From assembly GCF_024679095.1 (NCBI RefSeq), contig NW_026111611.1, positions 122,001 to 186,000 on the forward strand: a stretch of 64,000 nt of DNA, read 5' to 3'. Each line of letters opens with the position of its first letter. Positions within the stretch are counted from its first letter, which is position 1. Under the pieces are notes generated by a model. It ran no database searches. It worked only from the letters and a program-made list of their open reading frames with translations, and was not told where the DNA came from. The translations under genes and the position numbers were made by a program. Origin of the DNA: Eriocheir sinensis. Lineage: Eukaryota > Arthropoda > Malacostraca > Decapoda > Varunidae. Positions 47,793 to 59,454 of this stretch are shown here, one piece after another.

Positions 47793-47814
47793 ATAGCAAT
47801 TACCCTCACTTTGT

Positions 47815-48180
47815 GCATGCCCCCCACTTCCGTCACCCCCGCTGACGGCCCTCTGACCGTCTTACCCCCACTCCCCCCCCGCTGACCACCCTTTCTTCCG
47901 TCACCTCCCCCCGCTGACCGACCTACCCCCGATCCCGTCACCCCCCCGCTTCCGTACGCTAGCCCGTGCGGGGGGGGGGGGTTAGGGCATGTGAAATAGT
48001 GATTTTTTTTTTTTGGGGGGGTAAGGGGTGGGGGTAGGGGTAGGGGGGGGTGAAAAGGTAAAATATATGTGGGTAGGGGGGGGGTCTAGATACCCCCTCT
48101 TCCGTAACCCCCCCGCTGACCCCCCCCAACCCCCACTTCCAGTCCCCCCCGCGGAGGGGCAACCCCCACTTCCGTACATT
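47815..48180. repeat. C-rich degenerate minisatellite
   Basis: A run of CTTCCGTCACCCCC and CCGCTGACC-type units with long C- and G-tracts, in alternating orientation around 47970-48060. Long predicted frames on either strand are artefacts of low complexity. Confidence 0.8.
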
Positions 48181-48190
48181 TGTTACTACT

Positions 48191-48310
48191 GTAGTAGTAG
48201 CAGTAGTAGTAGTAGTAGTAGCAGTAGTAGTAGTAGTAGTAATAGTAATAGTAGTAGTAGTAGTAGCAGCAGGAGCAGCAGTGTTAGTAGTTTTAATAGT
48301 GGCAGCAGCA
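48191..48310. repeat. (AGT)n trinucleotide array, imperfect
   Basis: AGT units with AGC and AAT variants over about 120 bases. Confidence 0.95.
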
Positions 48311-48355
48311 CAGAAATGACGCACTCCCAATGTATATAACTGTGTCACTACCACA

Positions 48356-48640
48356 CAATTGTGGAGTACCTTACGGGTCAATGTTGTGACTCATCTTTTT
48401 GCCATATACATCAACGGTTTAGACGCAGGACTGAAATCCTCCTCATCAAACTTTGCAGATGGTACCAAATTGAGTGGAAGGGTCCTCACCACGGCCGATT
48501 GCGAAATTATCGAAAAGGACCTTAATCATATTTAGCCAGTGATTTGAAAAGTATCAGATGTCCTCCAGTTTTGCGAATGCAAAATCATGCATAAGGACGT
48601 TGAAGGTATGGGGGAACCGTAGAAGAATGGGTGCCCAAGA
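48356..48640 (+). mobile_element. CR1 RT fragment
   Basis: Plus-strand FAIYINGLDAGLKSS, NFADGTKLSG, TTADCEIIEKDLNHI and CECKIMHKD, equivalent to the 25042-25200 CR1 fragment; the active site reads FADG here. Confidence 0.8.
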
Positions 48641-49589
48641 CGGGCGCGGACGAAATCAATGTTAACTATTCGGGAAATTAAATTAAAATGAACTTGACTA
48701 ATACAAGGAAAACAGAGCGACGGTAAGTAACATGAAGCTTGCAGGATATTAAACATTATTATTCGAAGCAGCGTCAACTTAAAATAAACTATATTTATAT
48801 AAGAAAAATAGCATTGCTGAAAATTAAACTCAACTATTTTGAAACAACGTTGGATTAATATGAACTTCACCAATAAAGGAAAGCTTATAACTTATCTACC
48901 TTATTAATTCCTGTTATACTCAATTATTTTCAACTTTTTTTATTATTTTTCCTCCTCTTCCTCGCTTTGTCTCCTCCGTGAGAGCATGACTGGCTATCGG
49001 CACCCAGCCCACCCAGCTGGTCATCCTCCCCTTCGGGCTGGTCGATAAATGGGTGCCTGCGGAAGCCTGGGGAAGGCAGACTGTTTTCTTACTTTCCACA
49101 GACACAACGGCCAATGAGTCGGGGATGAGCACCGAGACCACGCGCAGCTATAACGTGTGCCCCTAACTATATCTTTACTTTCTTTCCTCCTCCTTCTCCT
49201 TCCTTCACTTTAGCTTATATTTTTACTTCAATTAATTTCTTCTTTCCTGTTCTCCTCCGACCACTTAGTTTTTCGTATCATCCTCTCCTCCTCCTTCACC
49301 TCCTCACCTTCCAACAGTTTTCTTCCCTCCAAACTTTATTCCTCCTCCCTTCCCTGCGTCATCACCTCGTGTTTCCTCCTATTATTTCTCCTTTCGCGCC
49401 TCCTACTTCCACTTCTTTATACTTTTGAGTTATCTCTGTTCTGTCCATCCGTGTTCTCTCCTTCTCTTTGATGCACTTTTTTTTTCTGTTTGTTTCCTTT
49501 AATTTGCTTTCAGGCATATCACTGTCATCTTCATCCTCCTCCTTCCCTTCATTTTACTCCCCTGTCTTCTCTCTTTACTTTGCTTTTTT
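48641..49589. other. Unassigned; pyrimidine-rich in its right half
   Basis: 48641-48940 is AT-rich with no feature. 48950-49160 is a GC-richer block with TCCCCTTCGGGCTGGTCGAT, which could be a short interspersed element, but I have no second copy to prove it. 49170-49580 is a long polypyrimidine stretch (CCTCCTTCTCC and similar). Confidence 0.5.
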
Positions 49590-51283
49590 TTTACAGCAAA
49601 GGAGTCAGTTCAAGGGCATAAAAAAGGAAACATATATGAAAAAATAAACGCTAATCACTGCTCCTAAAAAGAGTTAGAGGAGTGGTCGAAAGAAAGGTCA
49701 AGTTTGCGAGGAGAGGTGTCCTGATACTCTCCTCTTGAAAGAGTTCAAGTCGTAGGCAGGAGGAAATACAAATGAAGGAAGATTGTTCCAGCGTTTACCA
49801 GCGTGAGGGATGAAAGAGTGAAGATGCTGGTTAACTTCTGCGTAAGGGATTTGGACAGTATAGGGATGAGCTTGAGTAGTAAGTCGTGTGTGGCGAGACC
49901 GCAGGAAGGAGGGAAGCATACAGTTAGCAAGTTCAGAAGAGCAGTCAGCATGAAAATATCGATAGAAGATAGAGAGGCAACATGGCGGCAGAATTTAAGA
50001 AGTAGAAGACTATCAGTAAGAGGAGGGAGAGCTGATGAGACGAAGACCATTAGACTCCACTATATCCAGGAGAGCTGTGAGTGGAGTCCCCCCACACGTG
50101 ATATGCGTACTCCATACTAGGGCAGACAAGGCCCCTGTAAATGGACAGCAGCTGTGCGGGGGAGAAGAACTGGCGGAGACGGGTATAGAAAGCCCAGCCT
50201 CGAGAAAGCTGATTTAGTAAGAGAAGAGATATGAAGTTTACAGTTGATATTTTGAGTTAAGGATAGCCTGAGAATATTTAGTGTTGAAGAAGGTGATAGC
50301 TGAGTGTTGTCAAAGAATAGGGGATAGTTGTTTGGAAGATTGTGTCGAGTGGATGGGTGGAGAAACTGTGTTTTTGAGGCGTTGAGGCGTTTTGAGCAGG
50401 CTCTTCTTGCCCCAATCGGAAATAATAGTAAGGTCTAAGGCTAAGCATTTTGCTGCCTGCAGTTTGGAATCGTTTAGTTTCTGTTGGGTGGGTGTTATAT
50501 TAAAAGAAGTTGAGTAATGCAGAGTTGAGTCATCGGCGTAAGAATGGATAGGACAGTTCGTTTTGGAAAGATCACTAATGATCAACAGAAAGAGAGTGGG
50601 AGATAGGACAGAACCCTGCGGAACACCACTATTAATAGGTTTAGGGGAAGAACAGTGACCGTCTACCACAGCATAAATAGAACGGTCAGAGAGGAAACTT
50701 GAGATAAAGGTACAGAGAAAAGGAGGGTAGTTTGGAAAGCAAAGATTTGTGCCAGACCCTATCAAAGGCTTTTGATTTGTCCAGCGCAATAGCAAAGGTT
50801 TCACCGAAACGGCTAAGAGAGTATGACCAAGAAGCAGTTAGGAAGGCAAGGAGATCACCAGTAGAACGGTCATAGCGGAACCCTTACTGGCGATGAGATA
50901 GAAGGTCAGAAGTGGAAAGGTGCTTTTGCATCTTCCGGTTAAGGATTGATTCAAAAGCTTTAGATAGACAAGAAAATAAAGCTATAGGACGGTAGTTCGA
51001 GGGATTGGAACGGTCACCCTTCTTAGGCACAGGCTGTATGAAGGCATACTTCCAGCAGGAAGGAAAGGTTGACGGGCAGAGGCGAAAGAGTTTGACCAGG
51101 CAGGATATCAGCACGGAAGCACAGTTTTTAACGACAATAGGAGGCACTCCATCAGGTTCATAAGCCTTTTGAGGACTGAGGCCCGAAAGGGCATAGAAAA
51201 TATCATTCTTAAGAATCTTAATAACAGGCATAAAGGAGTCAGAGGGGGGATGAGTAGGAGGAATATGCCGAGAATCGTCCAGA
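49590..51283 (-). mobile_element. LINE-A outer copy, 3' part
   Basis: Starts at the 3' end (complement of GCCCTTGAACTGACTCC at 49598-49618). On the minus strand it carries the RT N-terminal part (LSPQKAYEPDGVPPIV, KKGDRSNPSNYRPIAL), SGVPQGSVLSPTLF, SYADDSTLHYS and the C-terminal domain. Several frameshifts. It is interrupted at 51283 by a DNA transposon and continues at 57936. Confidence 0.9.
51281..51283. repeat. Target-site duplication AGA, left
   Basis: The AGA at 51281-51283 equals the AGA at 57933-57935. Removing the element and one AGA restores CGTCCAGAGTGGAG, exactly the sequence of the uninterrupted LINE-A copy near 22550. Confidence 0.9.
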
Positions 51284-51430
51284 TTGTCCGGTGAAAAAAT
51301 GGCCATTTTTTAGTGAATCTGGATTTGAGACATTTACAATGGTTTATTACATTTTATGTTGTATTAGGGTCTACTTATCAGAAATCAGCCGCATGCCAAG
51401 CTGGCATGATTGTAATTTTTTTTATGGACG
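51284..51430 (+). repeat. Left terminal inverted repeat
   Basis: Outer TTGTCCGGTG, then the well-preserved part at 51336-51408. Pairs with 57790-57932. Confidence 0.85.
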
Positions 51431-51719
51431 AAAATCAAAGATGGCCGCTTTGCAGCTATGAAAATTCAGTTTCTCACCATAACTTTCTTAATATTTCATG
51501 TAGACGCTTGATTTTTTTGTCAAACCATAGATTATGGGGATCAAGGAATTCATTTGGAAGCAATAAATGTATGTATTTCAACACCGAATTCGCTAAAAAT
51601 TGCATTTTACACTGGACTATTGGCGAATGTCTATGGTTTGGTCACTAATAATTATGAATAAAGTGCTAATACATACATATATGTATATAATGCTTGCTTT
51701 CCTTTTTTTTAGAGGAGTT

Positions 51720-54700
51720 TTATTGAAGATGAATGACGAGGCCTGCTTTTTGAAGAACTATACAAACGGTTGTAGTCGGAATAGTGGTGGCGGCTTTTGC
51801 AGTGTGGGCGTAGAACGTCTTGGAAAGTCGAGCATTCTCCGCAATGATGGACTGCATAAACATTTTCCCAGTGATGAATCTAGGTCTACAACCTACAGAT
51901 GCCTCTAAAATTGCATCCCTACCTGCAGCTCAAGACATCATATTAAACGGTCTTCAAAGCCTCAAGGGATAGAACCTGCACCAACAAGTGCTGAACCTGT
52001 GACGAAGCGATGCAGAAGTGTTACCGAACGCTGCCTTAATTTTAGAGAGCACTGTATCTTTTGTGGAGAGAAATGTCTTCCATTTGATCCACGACATCCA
52101 GACAGATGGTGAAGGGTTGTCTTTTGTAGAACTGCAGATCGGGCAAGTCACAAAAGTCAGTCAAAGAAACTATCCTTGAGATATGTAGTGAACGGAATGA
52201 CATATGTGCAGAAGACGTTGGATTTAGAGTACTGCAAGCTACAAGCGACCTTCATGCAATCGATGGCCAGTATCATGAGGACTTTTTCATCCTTCAAGTG
52301 CAACAAACCAGTAGCAGTAGAAACGTTCGAATCACAAGATTCTGCCTCCCAGACGGTTGTTGACACAATGTTGAATGACCGCACACTAGTCTGGAATTCA
52401 GCTGAAATTTATGAGCTCTACCAGTATCATGGGAGATCTAAACTTTCACGCAGAACATTGCATTGCGATTGTCAGATACTTTACCCGAGCTGTTGGTGTT
52501 ATCTGGCAATGGAATAGCAAACATACTGATCTTCCGTAACCAAGCATCTATTAATATTAAATAATAATATTAATATTAAATTCAAAATATTTGCTACTGA
52601 AAGTGACGAGGACCTGGATCATTCACTTAATAAATTAGCAAAGAAAATAGCCAATGAATCAGCAGAGATGAAACGAGACGGATCTACTTTTGACAAGCGA
52701 AGCAACCTGGATGATGCTCTTTGTGAATGCAGTCCAGCATTCCTAGCTCTTCTTTCTGCTGTTTCTGTAACTTGTGTTTCTTTAAGACTCATCGCACATG
52801 ACAAAAACCTGATAAAAACTTTCCATAGCTTTGGTGTGACATCAACATATGATGAGGTACTTTGTTTCAAATCGTCTGCAGCGCACACAGCAGCAAAGGT
52901 CATAGAATAGAATACTGATGAGAACACTGTCGACATGCGTCTTACATCTTCCAAATCTTCATTGAAGTCAAAACTTCAGGTAGAAATGCCACCCCGTCCA
53001 TTGACACCTTCAAATACATTTGTGATAGATGGATGTGCTTTTCTCTGGGTGGTAAAGTGGCCATATAAATGCACAGATGAGGAGTACATCCAACATTTCT
53101 TGAGGCATCTTGATGTTTATCTTCGTCAAGCTGACACTTACCTGGTGATTGACAGGTATATCGAGAAGAGCACAAAAGAAGTCATCAGGAGATTGCGACC
53201 AGGAAAAGAAGTTTCCCGAAGGTATCAGTTGTCATTATCCACGCCGCTGTCACCACAAAAGGTTTGTCTCACAGTAACTGAAAACAAGTGTCACCTCATT
53301 TACTTTTACATTTGTAACCAGAAAGGGAAGGGGTCCAGCGCATATAGACTCGTCGTCATCGGATCTGACCCAATTCCCATGGGGGTGAGCAATGGAGCAG
53401 TTCAGGCTAGAACTGACCTCCGAACAACACATGAGGAAGCAGACGTCATTATCCCACAATTTTTTATTTTTTTTTACAGGTAAGGAGACAGTTCAAGGGC
53501 GTAAATAAAGTTAAAAAAAATCCCGCTACTCACTGCTCCCGAACATAGGTCAAAGGAGTGTCCAAAACGAGAGGTCAATTTCGGGAGGAAAGGTGTCCTA
53601 ATGCCCTCCTCTTGAAAGAGTTCAAGTCGTAGGCAGAAAGGAATACAGATGCAGGAAGATTGTTCCAGAGTTTACCAGCGTGAGGGAGGAGTAAAGGCGC
53701 TGGTTGACTTTTGCATAAGGGGTTTGGACAGTATAGGGATGAGCATGAGTAGAAAGTCCTCCCTCGGCCCCCGAGGGAGGAGGGGAAGCATGCAGTTAGC
53801 AAGTTCAGAAGAGCAGTCAGCATGAAAATATCGATAGAAGATAGAAAGAGAGGCAACATGGCGGGGGAATTTGAGAGGTAAAAGACTATCAGTATGAGGA
53901 GGAGAGCTGATGAGACGAAGAGCCTTTGACTCCACTCTGTCAAGGAGACCTGTGTGAGTGGACCCCCCCCCCCCACACACACACACACACATATGAGATG
54001 CATACTCCATACGAGGGCGGACAAGGCCCCTGTAAATGGATAGCATCTGTGCGGAGGAGAAGAACTGGCGGAGACGGTACAGAACGCCCAGCCTCGAGGA
54101 AGCTGATTTAGTAAGAGATAATATATGAAGTTTCCAGTTGAGATTTTGAGTTAAGGATAGACCAAGGATGTTTAGTGTTGAGGAAGGTGATAGCTGAGTA
54201 TTGTCAAAGAATAGTGGATAGTTGTTTGGAAGATTGTGTCGAGTAGATAGGTGGAAAAACTGTGTTTTTGAGGCGATGAAGGACACCAGGTTCCTCTTGC
54301 CCCAATCGGAAATAATAGTAAGGTCTGAGGCTAAGCGTTCTGTTGCCTCCAGCCTTGAATCGTTAAGCTCATGCATGGTGGGTCTACTATTAAAAGAAGT
54401 TGAGTAATGCAGACTGGAGTCATCGGCGTAAAAATGGATAGGACAGATCGTTTTGGAAAGAAGATCATCAATGAACAAGACAAAGAGAGTGGGAGATAGG
54501 ACAGAACCCTGTGGGACACCACTGTTAATAGGATTAGGGGAAGAACAGTGACTGTCTACCACAGCAGAAATAGAACAGACAGAAAGGAAACTGGAGATAA
54601 AGGTACAGAGAGAGGGATATAAACCGTAGGAGTGTAGTTTGGAAAGCAAAGATTTGTGCCAGACCCTATCAAAAGCTTTTGAGATGTCCAGCGCAATAGG

Positions 54701-57478
54701 AAAGGTTTCACCGAAACGGCTAAGAGAGGATGACCAAGAGTCATTTAGGAAGGCAAGGAGATCACCAGTAGAACGCCCCTTGCGGAACCCATACTGGCGA
54801 TCATATAGAAGGTCAGAAGTGGAAAGGTGCTTTTGAATCTTCCGGTTAAGGATTGATTCAAAAGATTTAGATAGAGGGATTGGAACGGTCACCCTTCTTA
54901 GGTACAGGCTGTATGAAGGCATAATTCCAGCAGGAGGGAAAGGTATATGTTGACAGGCAGAGGCGAAACAGTTTGACCAGGCAGGGTGACAGCCCGGTGG
55001 CACAGTTTCTAAGGACAATAGGAGGCACTCCATCAGGTTTATAAGCCTTCTGAGGATTGAGGCCAGAGAGGGCATAGAAAACATCATTTTGAAGAGTGGA
55101 GTTCTAATAAAAAGTTTGAGAGAAGAGTTCAGCCTTAGAGATAGATGAGACGGCAGTGTTGCCGTCAGGACTGAGGAGTGGAGGGAAAGATGAAGAAGTG
55201 AAGTTGGAGGAAATGTTTTTGGCTAGATGCCAGAAGTCACGGGAAGAGTTAGAGAAAGCAAGGTTTTGGCATTTTCTATTAATGAAAGAGTTTTTAGTTA
55301 GTCGGATAATAGATTTGGCACGATTCCGGGCAGAAATGTAAAGTTCGTAGTTAGCATTAGTTTGAAGGCTCTGGTACCTTTTTTGAGCTGCCTCTCTATA
55401 ACTGACAGCACGAGAACAAGCGTGATTAAACCAAGGCTTTTTAGCGTGAGGAGTACAGAAAGTACGTGGAATGTATGCCTCCATTCCAGAGACAATCACA
55501 TCTGTGATGCGCTGATCACACACAGAGGGGTCTCCATCATGGAAGCAGTAATCATTCCACGGGAAATCGGAAAAGTACATCCTCAGGTCGTCCCACCGAG
55601 GTGAAACAAAATGCCAGAAGCATCGCCTCTTCGGCGGGTCCAGAGGGTGTACAGGAACGATAGGACAGGATACAGAAATAAGATTGTGATCGGAGGAGCC
55701 AAAGGGAGGGAACAGTTTGACAGAATAAGCAGAAGGGTTTGAGGTAAGGAAGAGGTATAGAATGTTGGGCCTGTCTCCAAGACGGTCGGGAATACGTGTA
55801 TGGTGCTGGACCAAGTGCTCTAGGTCGTTGAGGATAGCAAAGTTGTAGGCTTGTTCACCAGGCTGGTCAGTGAAAGAAGATGAAAGCCAAAGCTGGTGGT
55901 GGACGTTGAAATCTCCTAGGATGGAGATTTCAGCGAAGGGAGAGTGGGTCTAGATGTGCTCCACTTTAGAGTTCAAATAGTCAAAGAATTTTACATAGAT
56001 AGTTGAGTTAGGTGAGAGGTAAACAGCACACATGTATTTAGTAATAGAATGACAATGAAGTCTTAGCCAGATGGTGGAAAATTCTGAAGAATCAAGGTTG
56101 TGGGCACGAGAGCAAGTGATGTCGTTGCGCACGTAGGCGCAACATCCAGCTTTGGAATGAAATTTAGGATAGAGATAATAGGAGGGAACAGAGTAGAGAT
56201 TGCTGTCAGTAGCCTCAGAAACCTGTGTTTCGGTGAGAAAGAGAAGGTGAAGTTTAGAGGAAGAGAGATGGTGTTCCACAGAATGAAAATTAGAGCGAAG
56301 ACCGCGAATGTTGCAGAAATTGAGAAGAAAGAGGTTCGAGGAGTTATCAAGGCGCCTCTCGGGTCGGCAGCCAGAAGGGGAGTCCTCCCAGGGGGAATTT
56401 GTGCCCCCCCCCAGGCGGGGACTCCGAGGCATGCAGTAGGTGTGCCATTTTGAAATTTAAATTTTGGGAAAAGGTGTGTATGTTGTGTGAATGTAGTGTG
56501 GTGTGGATAGAGAGAGGGTCTGTCTTTAGAGAGCATGCTGAGCTACACTCCGGTGTTGATGAGACAATAGGGAAACGGTTAGTGAGGACATGGGAAGGGT
56601 CTTTGGAGGGCTTCAGCTCCCTTCTCACCTCCCATATATACCTCACCGGGAGTGGCTTGCGCCCGTTCGGTAGGTGTCTTCCTACCTACTCCTGGAAAGA
56701 CTCGAATCACTGTCTTGGCAGGTGACACAGACATTTTTGTTTTGCTGCTTCATGCATATCATGAAAACCATCTCACTTGTGAATTAGTGATGTGGGGGAC
56801 AAGTCTCTCAATATCCTATGCTAACTGGCCACTGTCGAAAAGCATGTCGACATCCTTCAGGATCTATTGCCTGTTCACTGCGTTACCGGTTGTGGCACTG
56901 TGTCGTACATGTTCTGGAATGGAAAAGCTACAGCAGTGAAAGACCTCAAATCTGGACTTACCTTGAGGAAACTGGGTTGCGTTGAGGAACCCATCGATCA
57001 TGTGGTCACTGAAGCGACAAAGATCATTGCTGCTTGTTATGGGTTTCCTCAAGAAACAAGCATGACAGCTCTCAGGAACAAAGTCTGGACCTTCAAGATG
57101 GGAAACCACAAGATGAATGCGGCACCTGAACTACGAACTCTTCCACCTACCTCTGAATGCTTCGAAAAACACGTATTCAGGGCACATCTTCAAACTGCCG
57201 TTTGGAGGTCTTACATGGATAAGGACCCTCCACAGCTCAACCCTGCTCACTACGGGTGGACCATGGACATCGATGCACAAATGTGTACTCTTGTTGTCAT
57301 GCCTTTAGATGTATCACCAGCACCTTTGCATGTACTGAAAATGATCAAATGTGCATGTTCTTCATGTTCTACTGCTAGGTGCAGTTGTTTAACTGCCCAT
57401 CTTTCTTGTTCAGTATTCTGTAAATGTCATGTTGCGGACTCTGCAAAAATCCCAACACTGTCACTGCCGTCGATGTAG
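51720..57478 (+). pseudogene. FEN1/XPG-like nuclease relic with Cys-rich C-terminal finger (interrupted by LINE-A)
   Basis: Decayed plus-strand coding region. The N-part (51720-52530) has a cysteine pair in EHCIFCGE and no recognised domain. From 52990: FVIDGCAFLW (Asp at 53028), DTYLVIDRY..STKEVIRR (Asp at 53151), LTVTENKCHLI, and TTHEEADVIIPQ (53427-53460). After the LINE-A insertion: TRITVLAGDTDIFVLLL (two Asp, 56724 and 56730), VTGCGTVSY (56888), and KCACSSCSTARCSCL with CSVFCKCH (57350-57430). The order of acids matches FEN1/XPG nucleases (first Asp, FDG-type Asp, E..E/D pair, D.D pair, GSD-type Asp). The last Asp is Gly here (GCG), while relatives I remember have GCD. No DDE triad is recognised. 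Many stops and frameshifts. Confidence 0.65.
53463..56650 (-). mobile_element. LINE-A inner copy, nearly full length
   Basis: The most complete LINE-A copy: 3' end at 53463-53500 (ACAGGTAAGGAGACAG, T-run), RT and C-terminus (LDISKAFDRVWH, SGVPQGSVLSPTLF, FYADDSSLHYS, NILGLSLTQNLNWKL), linker, endonuclease ([44 protein letters not shown]), and a 5' untranslated part from about 56435 to 56650. A 471-codon frame (53672-55087) is open over much of the RT; the frame breaks near 54870, 55090, 55950 and elsewhere. It lies between THEEAD and GDTD of the host transposon's coding region. No clear target duplication. Confidence 0.9.
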
Positions 57479-57789
57479 ATGATTTTGAGATTGACTATAA
57501 TTGTTAATGCTTTTGTATTGCGGGTAAAATACCAGTGGTAAAGAATTTGATAGGAATCACTGCTTGTTGTATAAATGTGTGTTTGCACGACACCATGTAA
57601 ATACAAGAATGGTCATGGGATTATGACTTTTACATGAAAATTAGTTCATGAATTAAAAAATAACCCTTCCAATGATTTCATTGACCCCCAAAACCTATAA
57701 TTAGCCACCAAAATTACATTCCTAGGTAGAATATTAAAAAAAAGTTATGATGATAAGCTACAAATTGGTAATTGACAGCAGCTAACTTG
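57479..57789. other. 3' non-coding part of the TIR transposon
   Basis: AT-rich, no coding motif after the Cys-rich finger stop. I see nothing else here. Confidence 0.6.
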
Positions 57790-57932
57790 GATTTTTATCA
57801 ATAAAAAAAATCCTCAAGCAAGCCAGCTTGGCATATGGCTGATTTATGATCAGTAGACCCTAATACATCATAAAATGCCATAACACATTGTATATGTTGC
57901 ATTGCATGGTTAAGTGTAATTCCACCAGACTA
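57790..57932 (-). repeat. Right terminal inverted repeat
   Basis: Complement of the left repeat; shares AGTAGACCCTAATAC with the complement of 51361-51375, and ends CCACCAGACTA. Confidence 0.85.
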
Positions 57933-57935
57933 AGA

Positions 57936-59195
57936 GTGGAGTTTTTAGAGACGGTTAGAGAGAAGAGTTCAGCCTTAGAGATAGATGAGGCGGCAGTGCT
58001 GCTGTCAGGACTAAGGAAAGGAGGGAAAAAGGAAGAAGTGAAGTTGGAGGAGATGTTTTTGGCTAGATGCCAGAAGTCCCGGGAAGAATTAGAAGAAAAA
58101 AAAAAAAGTTTTGGCATTTTCTATCAATAAAGGCGTTTTTGGTAAGTCGGAGAATAGATTTGGCACGATTCTGGGCAGAAATGTAAAGATCATGGTTAGC
58201 GGGAGTTCAAAAGCTCTGGTATCTTTTGTGAGCTGCCTGTCTATGTTTGACAGCACGACAACAAGCGTGATTAAACCAAGGCTTTTTAGCGTGAGTACAT
58301 GGAAGTAAGTGGACGTGGAATGTATGCCTCCATTCCAGAGACAATCACCTCTGTGATGCGCTGGGCACACACAGAGGGGTCTCTCTCCTGGAAGCAGTAA
58401 TCATTCCACGGGAATCGGAAAAGTACACCCTCAGGTCGTCCCACCGAGCTGAAACAAAACAAAAGCATCGCCTCTTCGGTGGGTCAAGAGGATGTACAGA
58501 AGCGATAGGACAGGATACCGAAATAAGGTCGTGATCGGAGGAGCCCAGCGGAGAAAACAGTTTAACAGAGTAAGCAGAAAGGTTAGAGGTAAGGAAGAGG
58601 TCTAGTATGATGGGTCGGTCTCCAAGACGGTCGGGAATACGTGTAGAGTGCTGAACCAACTGCTCCAGGTCGTTGAGGAGGGCAAAATTGTAGGCTTGTT
58701 CACTAGGTTGGTCAGTGAAAGAGGATGAAAGCCAAAGCTGGTGGTGAACATTGAAATCTCCCAAGATGAAAATTTCAGCGAAGGGAGAGTGGGTCAAGAT
58801 GTGCTCCACTTTAGAATTCAAATAGTCAAAGAATTTTACATAGTTAGTAGAGTTAGGTGAGAGATAAACAGCACATATGTATTTAGTAATAGAATAACAA
58901 TGAAGTCTTAGCCAGATGGTGGAAAATTCAGAAGAGTCAAGGTCGTGGGCACGAGAGCAAGTGATGTCGTTGCCCACGTAGACGCAACATCCAGCTTTGG
59001 ATTGAAATTTAGGATAGAGATAGTAGGAGGGAACAGAGTAGAGATTGTTGTCAAAAGGCTCAGAAACCTGTGTTTCGGTGAGGAAGAGAAGGTGAGGTTT
59101 AGAGGAGGAGAGACGGTGTTCCACAGAATGAAAATTAGAACGAGGACCGCGAATGTTGCAGAAATCGATGAAAAAGAGGTTAGAGGAGTTATCAA
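57936..59195 (-). mobile_element. LINE-A outer copy, 5' part
   Basis: Continuation of the copy at 49590-51283: linker ([16 protein letters not shown]), endonuclease ([75 protein letters not shown]). A 259-codon stretch at 58345-59124 is still open. Homology ends near 59195, about where the copy at 7826-7980 also ends. Confidence 0.9.
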
Positions 59196-59321
59196 GACAC
59201 CACTTCCACAGCTTTTCTATTCTTTATCATATTTCTCCCCTCTCCTTCCTTTGATCTTCCTTCTTCCCCTCCTCCTCTTGATCACTTCCTCCTCTTCTGA
59301 ACCTTTTTCCCATCTCCTCTT

Positions 59322-59416
<95 letters not shown>

Positions 59417-59454
59417 TATCTTTATTACTTCACTCATTTCCACGACTTTTTAAA
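59196..59454. repeat. Pyrimidine-rich sequence with (CT)n microsatellite
   Basis: CT array at 59325-59413 inside a CTTCC-rich tract. Confidence 0.95.

Larger units (their letters stand above)
51284..57932 (+). mobile_element. TIR DNA transposon with FEN/XPG-like coding relic, Academ-like candidate
   Basis: The element begins TTGTCCGGTG and ends with the complement of TAGTCTGGTG. After about 50 poorly matching bases the inverted repeats agree well (GTATTAGGGTCTACT, AAATCAGCC and ATGCCAAGCTGGC occur in both). The AGA duplication is 3 bp. Inside are one long decayed plus-strand coding region and a nested LINE-A (53463-56650). Without that LINE it is about 3.5 kb. Academ elements are described as having 3-4-bp duplications, and some encode an XPG-type nuclease and a Cys8 finger; I recall this but cannot check it. 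The superfamily is therefore tentative. Confidence 0.85.

Noticed and set aside
47721..48180. Right terminal inverted repeat of the Polinton
   Set aside because: No counterpart of this sequence exists at the left end; only low-complexity repeats are visible.
47818..48350. CRISPR-like array
   Set aside because: Units are microsatellite or minisatellite without unique spacers, and the genome is eukaryotic.
47959..48381. Thr- and Ser-rich frames near 48.2 kb
   Set aside because: Products of the AGT array and C-rich minisatellite.
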